Source: Rhodococcus sp. Leaf278 (lineage in GTDB: Bacteria > Actinomycetota > Actinomycetes > Mycobacteriales > Mycobacteriaceae). Taken from it: a stretch of DNA of 64,000 nt. Made by a program: the position numbers and the translations under genes. The stretch is taken from positions 243,087 to 307,086 of the forward strand of contig NZ_LMRR01000002.1 in assembly GCF_001426085.1 (NCBI RefSeq). The letters are read 5' to 3'. Below are positions 1 to 19,000 of this stretch, in pieces (the first letter of the stretch is position 1; every line of letters starts with the position of its first letter). A model generated the notes under the pieces. That model was not told where the DNA came from. It did no database searches and saw only the letters and a list, made by a program, of their open reading frames with translations.

Positions 1-3960
<3,960 letters not shown>

Positions 3961-4007
3961 CTATCCATTCCTCCTGATCGAAAACCGTGCCGTGTCGTTC
4001 TCGTTGG

Positions 4008-4026
4008 CCCCGCCCGGTCGGCGGGG
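4008..4026 (-). promoter_or_regulatory. Intercistronic hairpin between the two NRPS genes
   Basis: A perfect 7-bp stem (CCCCGCC / GGCGGGG) with a 5-nt loop lies in the 92-bp gap between the two synthetase genes. No T-run follows in the direction of transcription, so it is not a textbook terminator. It could be an mRNA processing or stability element, or a partial attenuator setting the ratio of the two subunits. Function is inferred. Confidence 0.4.
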
Positions 4027-4052
4027 ATACGTACTGCCGGGATCGGCACCGC

Positions 4053-7000
4053 TCACGATGACGCGATCACCGACTCCGCACGTTCGATCAACGATGCCAG
4101 AGCCGTGGTGAGCCCTTGTGCACCGAGGGCCGGAAGTATGCCGGGCACCAGAGCGGACAATGTCACCGTCATGAGTGCCTGCGGCTTCATGGCACCGCCC
4201 ATCGTCGCCGACGTCTGCGTCACCTTGTCGTTCATGGCGGCGAACGTCACCCGTGTCGACTCGTGCTCGAACGCAATCTCGTCCGGTGCCACGGCCGCGG
4301 CCTGCGCCACCAACTCGGGCAGGTCGTCGATCGTCTTCGGAGTGGCCTTGGGTGCGAACTCGGCCTTCTCGTCGTCGGTGAGAACGTCGATGGAGCCCAC
4401 GGCCACCATCGGATCGGCCGTGACCGCCTCGAGGATCTTTCCGAAGCGCTCGGCGAAGATCGCCACACTTGTCTCGGTGAACAGCTCCGTCGCATAGGTG
4501 AACGTCGCCTCGATCGCAGCGAGTGATCCCGCCTCGTCGAACGACTCGACCGCGGTCAACTGCAGGTCGAACTTCGCCTGGTCGTCGCCGGCGTCGAGCG
4601 CCTCGATGCGCAGTCCTGGCAGCTCGAACGTTCCGGTGGTGTGGTTCTGGAACGTCAGCATCACCTGGAACAACGGCGTGTATGCAGTGGACCTGGCCCG
4701 ACCGAGCGCATCGACGAGACGCTCGAACGGCACGTCCGCGTTGCCGAACGCGGCGAGATCGGTCTCCTTGGCCTGCTGCAACAGATCCAGGAACGAATCG
4801 GCGCGCTGCACGCGGGTACGCAGAACCAGAGTGTTGACGAACATGCCGACCAGGTCGTCCAGTTTCTGCTCACCGCGGCCCGCGCTCGGCGTGCCGATGC
4901 TGATGTCGGTGGAGTTGCTCAGCCGCGAGAGCAGGACGGCGAACGCGCTGTGGACCACCATGAACGTGGTGGCCGCGTGCTCCCGCGCGATCTCCTCGAT
5001 GCGACCGGCGACATCCCGACCGATGGTGAACCGATAGGCAGCGCCGTGCATCGACGGCCGAGCCGGACGCGGTGAATCGGTCGGTAGTTCCAGCACTTCC
5101 GGAGCTCCGGCCAGTCGTTCGGTCCAGTAGGACAGCTGTCGGGCGAGCGCGCTGTCCGGGTCGGCCTCGCTGCCGAGTACCTCGCGCTGCCACATCGCGA
5201 AGTCGGCGTACTGGACGTCGAGCGGCTCCCACGTGGGCATGCCTCCGTCGACGCGTGCCGTGTAGGCCACCATCACGTCACGGATGAGCGGGCCCATGGA
5301 GAAACCGTCGGCGGAAATATGGTGCGCGACAACGGCCAGTATGTGTTCGTCCGCACCGACCTCGAGCAGAGCTGCACGTACCGGCACTTCGGTCGTGACG
5401 TCGAAACCTGTCCCCAGGACTTCCATCAGGCGGGCAGGCATCGCGTCTCGGTCGACCTTCTCCGGGGTCAGGTCGACCCCGACGTCGGCGACCGATCCGA
5501 TGAGTTGCATCGGACCGTCCGCGCCCTCCGGATACCGGGTCCGCAGAATCTCGTGTCGGGCCACCACGTCGTCGAACGCAGCCGCGAGAGCAGCTACATC
5601 GAGTTCGCCGGTCAGTCGGACCGCCACCGGGATGTTGTACGCGGCGGACTCCGGATCGACTCGGTTGATCGTCCACATTCGGTCCTGTGCCACCGAGAGC
5701 GGCAGGACCTCGGGCCGCGCGACCGAGGTCAGCTCCCGACGCGCTCCCCCGCCGACGAGGGGCGCGATGTGTGCTGCGAGGCCCTCGACCGTCGATGCGG
5801 TGAACACTGCGCGCACCGGAACCTGCGCATCGAGCGCCTGTCCGAGACGAGAGACCAACTGCGTTGCGATCAACGAGTTGCCGCCGAGCGCGAAGAAATC
5901 GTCGTCTCGTCCGGCGCGGTCGAGGCCGAGCAGATCGACGACGGTCTGCGCGACGATCTCCTCGACGGGCCCCACCGGTGCCCGGAACTCGGCTGTCGCG
6001 AACTCCGGGTTCGGAAGTGCCGCGCGATCGAGCTTGCCGTTGGCGTTGAGCGGAAGCCTTTCGAGCACGACGAACGCGGCCGGGATCATGTACGACGGCA
6101 GGACGCGCGCGAGATCCTTCTCGGCTGCCGCCGTATCGGGAGCCGATCCGTCGACACCTACCAGGTACGCGACCAACTGCTGACCGACCACCGAGTCCCG
6201 GTGGACCACGACGGCGGTTTCGGCGATCTGCGGCAGTGTGCGCACTGCGGCTTCGATCTCGCCGAGCTCGATCCGGAATCCCCGGATCTTGACCTGGAAG
6301 TCGACTCGGTCGACGTACTCGAGTCGTGCCCGTTCGGCACCCTCGGAATCGCCGTCCGCCCGACGCCACCGCACCAGGTCTCCGGTGCGGTACATCCGCT
6401 CGCCGTCCGCCGAGAACGGGTTCGCAACGAACCGTTCCGCAGTGAGATCCTCGCGGCCGAAGTATCCGCGTGCGAGCTGATCACCCGCGAGGTACAGCTC
6501 GCCCGTGATTCCCGCCGGAACCGGGTGCAGACGCGAATCGAGAACGTGGACAGCAGTGTTCGCTTCCGGCACACCGATGGGGACGACAACCGTGTCGGCA
6601 TCGGTCACCGGGTGAGCCGTCACCGATACAGCGGCCTCGGTCGGCCCGTAGAGGTTGTACAGCTCGGCGGTGTTCCGACGCCGGAAGTCCTGCGCCAGAG
6701 CAGCCGGAAGTGCTTCGCCGATGGCCAGCACACGACGCAAGGAGGGTCCGAGGGAACCGCCGGCGACAGTGGTCAGCATCGTCAACGTCGAGGGCACCAG
6801 ATGCAGCGTCGTCACCTCGTGCTCGCGGATTGCCGCCAGGAGGTAATCCGGATCGCGATGCGCGTCGGTAGCCGCGATGACGACTCGTCCGCCCGACGTC
6901 GGCTGAGACCAGAACTCCCACACCGAGAGGTCGAACGTTGCCGCCGTCTTCAGCAGCGACGCGTCCTCGCTGCCGAGGCCGTACTCCTCCCGCATCCACT

Positions 7001-10000
7001 CGAGTTGGTTGACGATGGCACCGTGGCTCACTGCGACGCCCTTGGGTCGCCCGGTCGAGCCCGAGGTGAAGATGATGTACGCGGTGTTCTCCGGGCGCAG
7101 TAACGACGACCGCTCGTGCGGAGTCACCGGCTCGGCGGAATAGCCGGACAGGTCCAGTTGCGTGATGTCGACGGCCGTCGCGATCGAGGCGATCCCGTCC
7201 TCGTCCGCACCGCTCGCGGCGACGAGCACACACAAGGGTTCGGCCGTCTCGAGGACGAACGAGTTGCGTTCGAAAGGCTGATCCGGGTCGAGCGGAACAT
7301 AGGCACCGCCCGCGGCCGAGATCGCGTACATGCCGACGAGGAGATCGACGGAGCGCCGAATCGCAAGGCCCACACGTACTTCGGGTCCGACCCCCACAGA
7401 GATCAGATGCCGCGCCAGCCGTGCAACGCGATCGGAGAATTCACCGTAAGTGAGTGTTCCGGTGTCGTGGATCAGAACCACGGCGCTGCGATCTCGCGCG
7501 GCCGATGCAGCGAAGAGGTCGGTCAGCGTGCTCTCGGCGATGCTGCGATGCGTGTCGTTCCAGCGAGCGACGATGGTCTCGCGCTCTTCGCCGAGCAAGA
7601 GATCCAGATCGCCGATGGCGGTCGAAGGCGATGCGACTATCGCGGCCAACAGTTGCTGGAACCGATCGACCAAAGTCCGGGCAGTTCGCTCGTCGAACAG
7701 ATCTGTGGCGTAGGTCAACATCGCCCCGAATCCGCCGGGCTCACTGCTTTGTGGGTCGCTCGATCCGGGCGCATCGGTGACGATCAGGTGCAGATCGAAC
7801 TGAGACGTCGTCGAGTCGGTGTCGAGTGCCGAGATGTCGAGACCGTCCAACTCGAAGCTGCGGCGCACGAAGTTCTGGAAGGAGAAGCCCACCTGGAACA
7901 GCGGATGCCGAGCCGTCGAACGTGTCGGATTCACCACCTCGACCAGACGCTCGAACGGAATGTCCGCGTGCGCGAACGCCTGCAGGTCGGTCTCGCGAGC
8001 CGCTGTCAGAAGATCTTCGAAGCTGGCATCGGCGCGCGCGTCGAGACGCAAGACCAGCGTGTTGACGAACATGCCGACGAGGTTCTCGATCTCCGCTTCG
8101 CCGCGGCCGGCGATCGGGGTGCCGACCACGATGTCCTGCGATCCGGAGATGCGGGCCAGCAGTGTCGCGAATGCTGCATGCACGGCCATGAACACCGTTG
8201 CGTTGTGGGTACGTGCGAGCGCAACCAAGGCGTCCCGAATCTCGGCATCGATGTGGAAATCTATGCGGCTGCCGCGGAAGGTCTGCTCGGCAGGCCGTGG
8301 GTGATCCAACGGCAGATCCAGTTGCTCGGGAAGGTCGGCCAACGCGTCCGTCCAGTACCGAATCTGTTGCGCTGCGATCGAGTCGGCATCGCTGTCGTCG
8401 CCGAGTACCTCCCGCTGCCACAGCGCGTAGTCGGCGTACTGGACGGCCAACGGAGACCACTGCGGATCGGACCGGCGGGAGCGCGCGGCGTACGCCGTCA
8501 TCACGTCGGTCGAGAGGGGAACGGTGGACAACCCGTCGGCACTGATGTGGTGGATGACCATTCCGAGTACGAACTCGGTGTCGGACACCCGAAAGAGCTC
8601 CGCTTTCAACGGGATCGACGCGGTGACGTCGAACGTCGTGGCCAACAGTTCACCGACGCGAGTGGCGACGGATTCGGCATCGGTGTCCACGACGGTCAGT
8701 GCTGTGCGCACCTCGGACATCGGCACGATCACCTGATGTGGTCCGTCCGGCGAGTCCGGGTACACCGAACGCAAGGTCTCGTGTCGTTCGATGACGTCGA
8801 GGACGGACTGCTCGAGCGCGTCGACGTCGAGGTTGCCGCTCAACCGCATCGCGAACGGGATGTTGTAGGCCGTCGACGAGTTGTCGAACCGGTTGAGGAA
8901 CCACATGCGCTGCTGCGCCAGCGACAGCGGGACGAAGTCCGGTCGCGGCCGCGCCACCAGCGCTGGTCGCTCGGGCCCGGAGCTTCGTTCGACACGGTTC
9001 GCCAGCGACTCGACCGTCGATGCCTCGAACAGCGTCCGCACCGGCACGTTTCGGCCGAGGGCGGCACCGATCCGAGAGACCACCTGGGTTGCGACGAGCG
9101 AGTTTCCACCCAGCTCGAAGAAGTCGTCGTCGAGTCCGACGCGATCCACTCCCAGCACAGCGGCGAAGACACCGGCGACAATCTGCTCGATCGGAGTGGA
9201 CGTCGAACGGAACTGCCGAAGCTGAGCTGCGGGCGCGGGAAGCGCGCGCCGGTCGAGCTTTCCATTGACCGTCAACGGAATGGTGTCGAGTACGACGAAC
9301 GCGGACGGCACCATGTAGTCGGGGAGGTTCTCGGCGACCGACGAACGCACGGTGTCGACGTCCACGACAGAACCCGCAGCGGGCACCACGTATGCAACCA
9401 GTCGCGCAGAGCCCGGAGCGTCCTCGCGAGCGATCACGGCTGCCTGGCCCACGGTCGCCGCGGCGGCGACAGCGGATTCGACCTCGCCCAGCTCGATCCG
9501 GAATCCGCGGATCTTGACTTGATCGTCGGCTCGCCCGACGAACTCCAGTTCACCCGAAGCGGACCACCGTGCGACATCGCCGGTGCGGTACAGCACCGAT
9601 CCGTCCGCAGCGAACGGATCGGCCACGAAACGGGTGGCGCTCAATCCTGCTCGTCCGAGATATCCGCGCGCGACCTGGCCGCCCGAGACGTACATCTCGC
9701 CGGGAACTCCGACCGGCAGAAGCCCGAGCCGGGAGTCGAGTACGTAGACCGCGAGTCCTGAAATCGCCCGTCCCACCAGAGATCCCGAGGCGGACGCGGC
9801 CGAGGTCACATCGAGCTCGCGGTGCGACACGTGCACCGTGGTCTCGGTGATTCCGTACATGTTGACCAGTCGCGGACTGCTGTCTTCGTGCCGGGCGAAC
9901 CAGCCGGACAGCCTGCGCAGCTCGAGTGCCTCGCCGCCGAAGATCACGAACCGCAGCGCGTAATCGGCTGTCGTGGCCGCAGTTCGATCGGCCTCGTCCA

Positions 10001-13000
10001 ACTGGTAGAAGGCCGACGGTGTCTGGTTGAGCACGGTGACACGCTCGGAAACCAACAAGTCCCGCAGAGCCTCCGGCGACCGTGAGGTGTAGTAGTCCAC
10101 GACGACCACGGTGCCGCCGGTGGTGAGCGGCCCCCACAGCTCCCAGACCGAGAAATCGAAAGCGAAGGAATGGAACAGCGTCCACACGTCCTCGGGACCG
10201 AAGTCGAACTCGCTCTGCGTGTTCGCAAGCAGGCGAACGACATTGCGATGCGGAATCACCACGCCCTTGGGCTTACCGGTGGACCCCGACGTGTAGATCA
10301 CGTAGGCGACGTGTGCGTCGGAGCGCGGTGAACGCAGTTCGGTCGGTTCCAACGGCGCAGTGTCGACCGCCTCGTCGGACGAGTCGATCTCCACGCGCGG
10401 CAATGTCGTCGGTAGATCCACCTCGACCCCGGACCAGGTCAACAGGGCGGTAGGACGCGAGTCGGTCAGCACGAACTCGATGCGATCGAGCGGGTAGGAC
10501 GGATCGATCGGGACGTAGCCGCCACCTGCTTTGAGCACCGCGAGCAAACCGACGACGAGGTCGGTGGACCGCGGAAGCACCACGGCGACAAGGCTTTCCG
10601 GCCCCACTCCGACCGCCGACAGACGGCGGGCCAGTGCATTGGATGCCTCGTCGATCTGCCGGTAGGTCGAGCTGCGATCGCCGAACACCACGGCCACCGA
10701 CTCGGGTGCCTCGGAGGCGCGAGCGGCGAACAGGTCCACCAGCGTATCCGGCGTATCCGCGACTGCGGGTGCCGTACGGGCAAGCGCCAGAACGTGGTCG
10801 CGCTCGGCGGTGTCCATCAACTCGATGGTTCCCACCGAAGCGCCGTAGTTCTCGGCGACCGTGTCGAGAATGCGCAGCAACCGGGTACCGAAGCTGTGGG
10901 CGGTGTCCTCGTCGTAGAGGTCGCGAGCATAGGTGACGTCGAGTCGCGTGCTGCCGTCGGCATTGTCGGTGAACGTGAACTGCAGATCGAACTTGGCCGT
11001 GACGATGTCGAGGTCGAGTCCGCGCACGTGCAGTCCGGGCAGCTCGAGTTCGGTCTGCTCCATGTTCTGCACCGTCAGCATCACCTGGATCAACGGGTGT
11101 CGCGCGGCCGAACGAGCCGGATCGAGAGCCTCGACGAGACGCTCGAACGGAACGTCCGCGTGGCCGAAGGCCGACAGATCCGTATCCCGGACATGTTCCA
11201 GAGCAGCGACGAACGACGAATCCAAGGCAACGTCCGTGCGCAACACCAGGGTGTTGACGAACATGCCGATCACATCGTCCAGTGCCTCGTCGCCGCGGCC
11301 TGCGACCGGTGTACCGATCGCGATGTCCCGTTCACCCGACAGTCGCGCGAGCAGTACGGCGAGTGCGGTGTGCAGCACCATGAACAGAGACGACCGATGG
11401 TCGCGGGCCAGATCCACCAGGCTCGTACGGGTTGCAGCACCGACAGTCAGGACGACGTTTCCACCGCGATACGACGAGGTGTCCGGGCGAGGCCGATCGC
11501 CGGGGAACGTGATTTCGTCGGGTAGTCCGGACAGCGTGCGCGACCAGTGCCGAATCTGCGTCGAGATCGGCGACTGCGAATTGTCCTCGGAACCGAGCTC
11601 CGCGAGCTGCCACAGGGTGTAGTCCACGTAGCGAACCGGCAGCGGTTCCCAGTTCGGTGCCACGCCGGAAGACCTGGCCCCGTAGGCGATCATCAGATCA
11701 CGAGTCAACGGTCCCATCGAGTAGCCGTCGGCAGCGATGTGGTGGGTCACGAACGCCAGGACATGACGGTCCTGTTCGATCCGCAGCAGCGCTGCCCGCA
11801 GCGGCGGTGCCGTGGCGACGTCGAATCCGCCCATGAACAGATCGGTGAGTTCACCGACGATCTCGGCCTCGGTGACCGGACGGGCGCGAAGTTCCGGAAC
11901 GACCTGCGCGGCGTCGACGATGACCTGCGACGCAGTTCCGTCGACCTCCGGATAGACCGTGCGCAACGACTCGTGCCGCTCGACGACGTCGGCGACGGCA
12001 GCAGCCAAGGCATCGACGTCGAGCGTTCCGGTCAGCTCGATAGCGACCGGGAGGTTGTTCGTTGCGGCGTCGACGTCGAACTGGTTCAGGAACCACATGC
12101 GGCGTTGTGCGAGCGACAGCGGGACCGTATCTGGCAATTGGCTGCGCACCAACGACTTTCGTCCCCGCGAACCGGACTGCTCGTCCAGCCGGGTTGCGAG
12201 CGCAGACACCGTGGCGGCCTCGAAAATTGCGCGAACCGACACGGTGGTGTCGAGTGCGACGCCGATACGCGACGCCACTCTCGTCGCCACCAGCGAATTT
12301 CCACCGAGTGCGAAGAACTCGTCGTCCGCACCCACACTGTCGACGCCCAGAATCTCGCGGAACACATCGGACACGACGATTTCCGTGGCGGTGCTCGGTG
12401 CTCGGAACTCGCGTTGAACGATCTCGGGATCCGGTAGTGATCGACGATCGAGCTTGCCGCTCGGTGTGAGAGGCAGTGAATCGAGTACGACGAATGCCGC
12501 CGGGACCATGTACGAGATGAGCGAACGTGCGGCTGTCGCGGTCAGCTCGGCCGGGTCCAGGGTCGACCCCGGAGTGGGTACGACATAAGCGACGAGCTGG
12601 TCGCCGGTGACCTCGCTCGAATGAACGAGCACCACAGCCGATCCGACACCGGGATGGCGCCGCAACACAGTTTCGATCTCGCCGAGTTCGATACGAAGTC
12701 CACGGAGCTTGACCTGGAAGTCGGTGCGGCCGAGGTATTCGATCACCCCACCCGATCCGGCTGCACCAGAACGGTTCTCGTCACGCCAACGCACCAGGTC
12801 GCCGGTGCGATACATTCTCTCGCCGCGCTCGCCGTACGGGTCGGCGACGAATCGGTCGGCGGTCAGGTCGGCACGGTCCAGATATCCGCGCGCCAACTGC
12901 ACGCCCGCGAGATAGAGCTCGCCTGCAACTCCGGGTGCCACCGGCCGCAAGCGTGGATCCAACACGTACGTCCGGGTGTTCCACACCGGGGCACCGATCG

Positions 13001-16000
13001 GCACCACGTCGAGGTCGGCCTCGGTCACGTCGTATGACGTCACCTCGACCGCAGCCTCGGTCGGACCGTACAGATTGTGCAGCGTCGTGTTCGGCAAGAC
13101 GGCCCGGAGCCGAGCGCCCACCCCTGCGGAGAGGGCCTCACCGGACGCGAACACCATCCGCAGCGACTCGGCGCGCGAAACACCGTCCTCGCCGACGAAC
13201 ACCTCGAGCAGTGCAGGCACGAAATGAGCAGCGGTGATGGATCGTTCGACGATGAGGTCGACAAGATACGTCGGGTCGCGGTGACCGTCCGGTTTCGCGA
13301 TCACCAACGTCGCACCGATCTGCAGCGGGAAGAACAGCTCCGGTACGGACACGTCGAATGTCACCGGAGTCTTCTGCAGCATCACGTCGTCGGCGGTCAG
13401 AGGGAAGTGCTCTCGCATCCACGACAGGCGGTTGACGATGGACATGTGTGCCACGGCAACGCCCTTGGGGACTCCGGTGGAGCCCGAGGTGAAGATGACG
13501 TAAGCCGCATTCGACGGCAGCAGTGGGGCGCGTCGATCCGCGTCGAGGATCGGAGCGTCCGACACGTCGAGGTTCTCGGCGGAATTCTCGGCGATGTCCA
13601 GGGCGGGAACACTCGCGTCGAAGGTGAACCCGTCGCGGCCGGTCGTCAGAATGCACACGGGTGCCGCAGTATCGAGAATGTGGCCGGTACGTTCGGCAGG
13701 CTGATCCGGATCGATGGGGACGTAGGCACCGCCGGCCGTCACGATGGCATGAATGGCGACCAGCAGCTCTATCGACCGGCGAGCGGCGACGGCAACCGAT
13801 GTCTCCGGCCCGACTCCGCGAGCGATCAGCACGCGAGCGAGTCGGTTGACGCGACTCGAGAACTCCGCGTACGTCAGTGACTCACCCTCGAACACCAGAG
13901 CCGTTGCGCCCGGCGTCTTCTCGACTTGGGCCTCGAGCAACGACACCAAGGTCTGCGAGCGGTCGACGGGGTGTTCGGTGTCGTTCCACTCACGGAGAAC
14001 TCGAGTGCGTTCGCTGTCGTCGAGAAGCTCGATCTCGCCGACCACGGCCGTGGGGTTCTCCGCTACCGAACCCAGAACGGTGACGAGTCGCTCGCACAGG
14101 ACGAGGACGGTGTCCTCGTCGAACAGATCGGTCGCGTAGGTGACGTCGACGACCATGCCCTGAGGGGCACCGGCCGGACCGATCTTTTCCACGAACGTGA
14201 ATTGGAGATCGAACAGCGAGACCACGGTTTCGAAGTCGACGGTGGACACCGACAATCCCGGCAGTTCCAGATCTTTCTGACCCAGGTTCTGGAACGCGAG
14301 AACCACCTGCACGAGGGGGTGACGCGCCGTTGAACGGGCAGGATTCAGGATCTCGACGAGCCGCTCGAACGGAACGTCGACATGTGCCAGCGCCGACAGA
14401 TCGGTCTCGCGAGCATCGGCGAGCACCTGGTCGAACCGGCGGGCGGTATCGATCTCGGTTCGAAGGACGAGAGTGTTGACGAACATACCGATCAGGTCGT
14501 CGAGTGCGGCCTCGCCGCGACCGGCGACCGGAGTTCCGATCGCGATGTCGGCTTCACCGGACAATCGCGACAGCAGCACGGCCAGCGAGGTGTGGACCAC
14601 CATGAACAGCGAGGCGTTCTCGGCTCTCGCGGCGTCGATCAGGCCGCGATGCAGATCCTCGTCGATGGAGAATCGCACCAGCGCACCATTGTTCGAGGCG
14701 ACGGCGGGTCGCGGTCGATCCGAAGGCACGTCCAACTGGTCGGGTAGACCGGCCAGTGCCGTTGTCCAGTAGTGGATCTGCTGCGAGACGATGGAGGTGG
14801 GATCGTTCTCGGACCCGAGCACCTCGCGCTGCCAGAGGCTGTAATCGGCGTAATCGACGGGCAGCGGAGACCAGTACGGCTCCTGGCTCATCGACCGCGC
14901 TGCATACGCATTCATCACGTCACGAGTCAGCGGGCCCAACGAGAATCCGTCGGCCGCGATGTGGTGGACGACGAATACCAACAGGTGCTCGGTAGGACTG
15001 ACCTCGAACAGCCTCGTCCGGAACGGGAGATCCTTGGACAGGTCGAAGCCGGTGGTGGCCAATTCACGCATCGCGTCCGCCACGTCGTGTGCGGCTATGT
15101 CGACAGGCGTCAGGTCGGGGGTGGCCGACTGCGCGTCGACGATGACCTGATGAGCGGTGCCATCGGTCTCGGGGAACACCGTGCGCAGAGACTCGTGCCG
15201 AGCAACGACATCGGACACGGCGATCTGCATCGCGCGGCGGTCGAGCAGACCGGACAGACGTACGGCGATCGGGATGTTGTTGGCGGCCGATTCCACGTCG
15301 AACTTGTTCAGGAACCACATGCGCTGCTGGGCCAACGAGAGCGGTATGTGTTCCGGACGCTCCTGCGAAACCAGTGGCGGGCGACTACCGGTAGCGACCA
15401 GCGTGCCCAACCGAGCAGCAAGGTCGGTCACGGTCGACGTGTCGAAGAGCTCTCGCACCGCGATGCGAGTATCCAGTGCGACACCCAGCCGAGACACCAA
15501 CTGTGTTGCGATGAGCGAGTTACCGCCGAGATCGAAGAAGTCGTCGTCGAGACCGACCCGCTCGATACCGAGCACCTGAGCGAAAACGTCGGCGACGACA
15601 CGTTCGATGTCGTTCGTGGGCTCCCGGTACTCGGTCACCTCGAAGGCGGGATCGGGCAGGCTCTTTCGATCGAGCTTTCCGCTCGCGCCCAGTGGGAACT
15701 CCGCGAGCACGATCAGGGTCGACGGCACCATGTATTCCGCGAGCCGAGCCCGCAGCGACGCCAGGACGGCTCCGGTGTCCACCGAGGCACCGGACGGCAC
15801 GACGTACCCGACCAGTTGCTCGCGACGCACGACGACGACCGCCTGAGAGATCGAACGTTGCGCCAGCAGCGCCGACTCGATCTCGCCGAGTTCGATGCGC
15901 AGGCCGCGAAGCTTGACCTGGAAGTCGGAGCGTCCGACGTATTCCAGTTCGCCGTGCCGGTTCCAGCGCACGACGTCGCCGGTGCGATAGAGGCGCGCGC

Positions 16001-19000
16001 CGGCCGTCGCGAACGGATGCGCCACGAACCGATCCGCGGTCAGGTCCGGTCGCCCGACGTAGCCCCGAGCCAACTGTGCACCCGCGAGGTACAGCTCACC
16101 CGCAACACCGACAGGAGTGGGGTTCAACCGTGAATCCAGCACATAGACCGCGCTGTTCCACACCGGAGCACCGATCGGCATGACATCCGAGTCTTCGTCC
16201 GTCACTGCGTGGTACGTGACATCGACGGCAGCCTCGGTGGGTCCGTACAGGTTGTGCAGCCCTACGCCCTTCACCGCACGGCGCAGCGCGAGGGCCGTAG
16301 TGGGAGGCAGGGCTTCGCCGGAGGCGAAGACCAAGCGCAACGACGCACCCGACGCGCGGCGGCGCTCCACTTCGGGGACGAACACCGACATCATCGACGG
16401 CACGAAGTGCACCACTGAAACATGCTCGCGTGCAATGACATCCAGTAGATACAGCGCATCACGGTGGCCGTCGGGAATCGCGATGGCCACCGAAGCACCG
16501 TTCTGCAACGCCCAGAAGAACTCCCACACCGACACATCGAAGGTCGACGGTGTCTTCTGCAGCACCACGTCCTCGGCGGTCAGTGGGTACTCGTCCTGCA
16601 TCCACAACAGTCGATTGACGATCGCATCGTGTGAGACCCCGACACCCTTGGGGCGGCCTGTCGATCCCGACGTGAAGATCACATATGCCGTGTTCGTGGG
16701 TCGTAGCGGAGAGATTCGATCGGCATCGGTCAGCGGAGCCGAGGACAGCGTCGACACGTCGAGCGTATCGATGTCGATCGTCTCGACGCCTGCGAATTCG
16801 ACATGATCTCGCGACGTGGACAACACCCGTACCGGCGCAGCCGTGGCCACGATGTACTCGTTGCGGTCGGCCGGCTGCTTGGGGTCGATCGGGACGTAGC
16901 CCGCCCCCGCCTTGACGATCGCATACATACCGACGAACAGATCGAGGCTACGACCGACAGCGAGCCCGACGAGCGAGTCGGGGCCCACACCCAACGACAC
17001 CAGATGCCGCGCAAGACGATTCGCACGCGCAGCGAACTCCGCGTACGTCAACTGCTCACCCTCGAACACCAGTGCCTGCGCGTCGGGAGTCGCGACGACC
17101 TGACGGTCGAACAGGTCGACGAGCGTCACGTGCTCGGGCACATCGTGTGCGGTGTGGTTCCACGCGGTCACGACTCTCTCGCGCTCACCGTCGTCGAGAA
17201 GATCGATGTCGCCCACCGACACCGAAGGATCGGCCACCACAGCGGTCAGCATCCGCACGAAACGATCGGAGAAGCCGCGTACCGTCTCGGCATCGAACAG
17301 GTCGGTCGCGTACGTCAACTCGGCGGCCATGCCCTGTCCGCGTCCGTCTACTCCGATGGACTCGGTGACGGTCAACTGGAGATCGAACTTCGCCACCTCG
17401 GCGTCGAGCGCGACGCTGTCCACCGACAGACCTGGGAGGTCCACGTGCGTACGGGTGAGGTTCTCGAACGAGAGCATCACCTGGAAGAGCGGATGCCGTG
17501 CTTGCGAACGAGACGGATTCAGCACCTCGACCAGCCGCTCGAACGGAAGATCGGCGTGCCCGAACGCGCCGAGCGCCACTTCCCTCGCGCGCCCGATCTG
17601 CTCCGAGAACGTGCGACCCGCTTCGATGTCGGTACGCAGTACCAGGGTGTTGACGAACATGCCGACCACGTCGTCCAGGGCTGCGTCGCCGCGACCGGCG
17701 ACCGGGGTACCGATCGCAATGTCCTCGGTGCCCGAGAGTCGTGCGAGCAGGACTGCCAGTGCCGCGTGGACGACCATGAACAGTGACGCGTTGTGCGTGT
17801 GGGCCAGCGCAGAGAGGCCACGATGGACCTCGGCCGGCACCTCGAACCTGATCGACGAACCCTGGTAGGACTGACGATTCGGGCGAGGCCGATCGGTCGG
17901 CAGATCGAGCTGATCCGGCAACCCTGCCAGCATCCGAGCCCAGTAGTCGACCTGGCCGGAGATGAGCGATTGCGGATCGTCCTCCGACCCGAGGACCGAG
18001 CGCTGCCACAGGCTGTAGTCGGCGTACTGGACCTCCAACGGCATCCATGCCGGGTTCTCCCAGGCAGTTCGTGAGGCATACGCGATCATGATGTCGCGCG
18101 CCAGCGGACCCATCGACCATCCGTCGGCCGAAATATGGTGCACCACCATGGCAATGACGTGTTCGCGAGGGCCGATCTCGAAGAGTCGGGCCTGAATCGG
18201 GACATTGACGGTCACGTCGAACGTCGTCGACGCCAACGTGAAAACCTGCCGCTGGATATCGGCCGCGGACGTCGGAATCGGCATCAGGTTCGGCACCGTC
18301 TGAGCGGCGTCGAGAATGGACTGCTGCGGGCCGTGGGCGGTATCGGGATACACCGTGCGCAGCGACTCGTGCCGGTCGATCACGTCCATGATCGCAACCT
18401 GGAGCGCCGCGACATCGAGTTCGCCGGTCAACTTCAATGCGAACGGAATGTTGTATGCGGTGGAATCGGCGTCGAACCGGTTGAGGAACCACATTCGCTG
18501 CTGCGCCAGCGACAGCGGAATACGCTCCGGGCGCACTGTCGCGACGAGCGCGGTGCGTCCACCTTCCCCTGCGGCCTGCTCGACGCGCACGGCAAGCAGG
18601 GCAACCGTCGAGGCCTCGAACAGCATGCGCACCGGTACGGTCGCATCGAGAGCGACTCCCAGGCGCGAGACCACCTGCGTGGCAATCAGCGAATTACCGC
18701 CGAGTTCGAAGAAGTCGTCGTCGAGACCCACGCGTTCCACGCCGAGAACGTCTGCGAACACGTCGGCGACGATCTCCTCGATCGGTGTCGTGGGAGCGCG
18801 GAACTCGCGCACCTCGAACACCGGAGCCGGCAGTGCCCGGCGATCGAGCTTACCGTTGACCGTCAGCGGAATCGCGTCCAGCACAACGAATGCCGACGGC
18901 ACCATGTATTCCGGAAGGGCTGTCGCGATACCGGACCTGAGGTCCTCGATGTCCACGATCGGTCGACCCTCGACCGCAGCGGAGACCACGTATGCGACAA

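Noticed and set aside
7116..9761. 881-codon open frame on the plus strand opposite the giant NRPS gene
   Set aside because: Same artefact; the minus strand encodes C6, A5 and T5 continuously through it.
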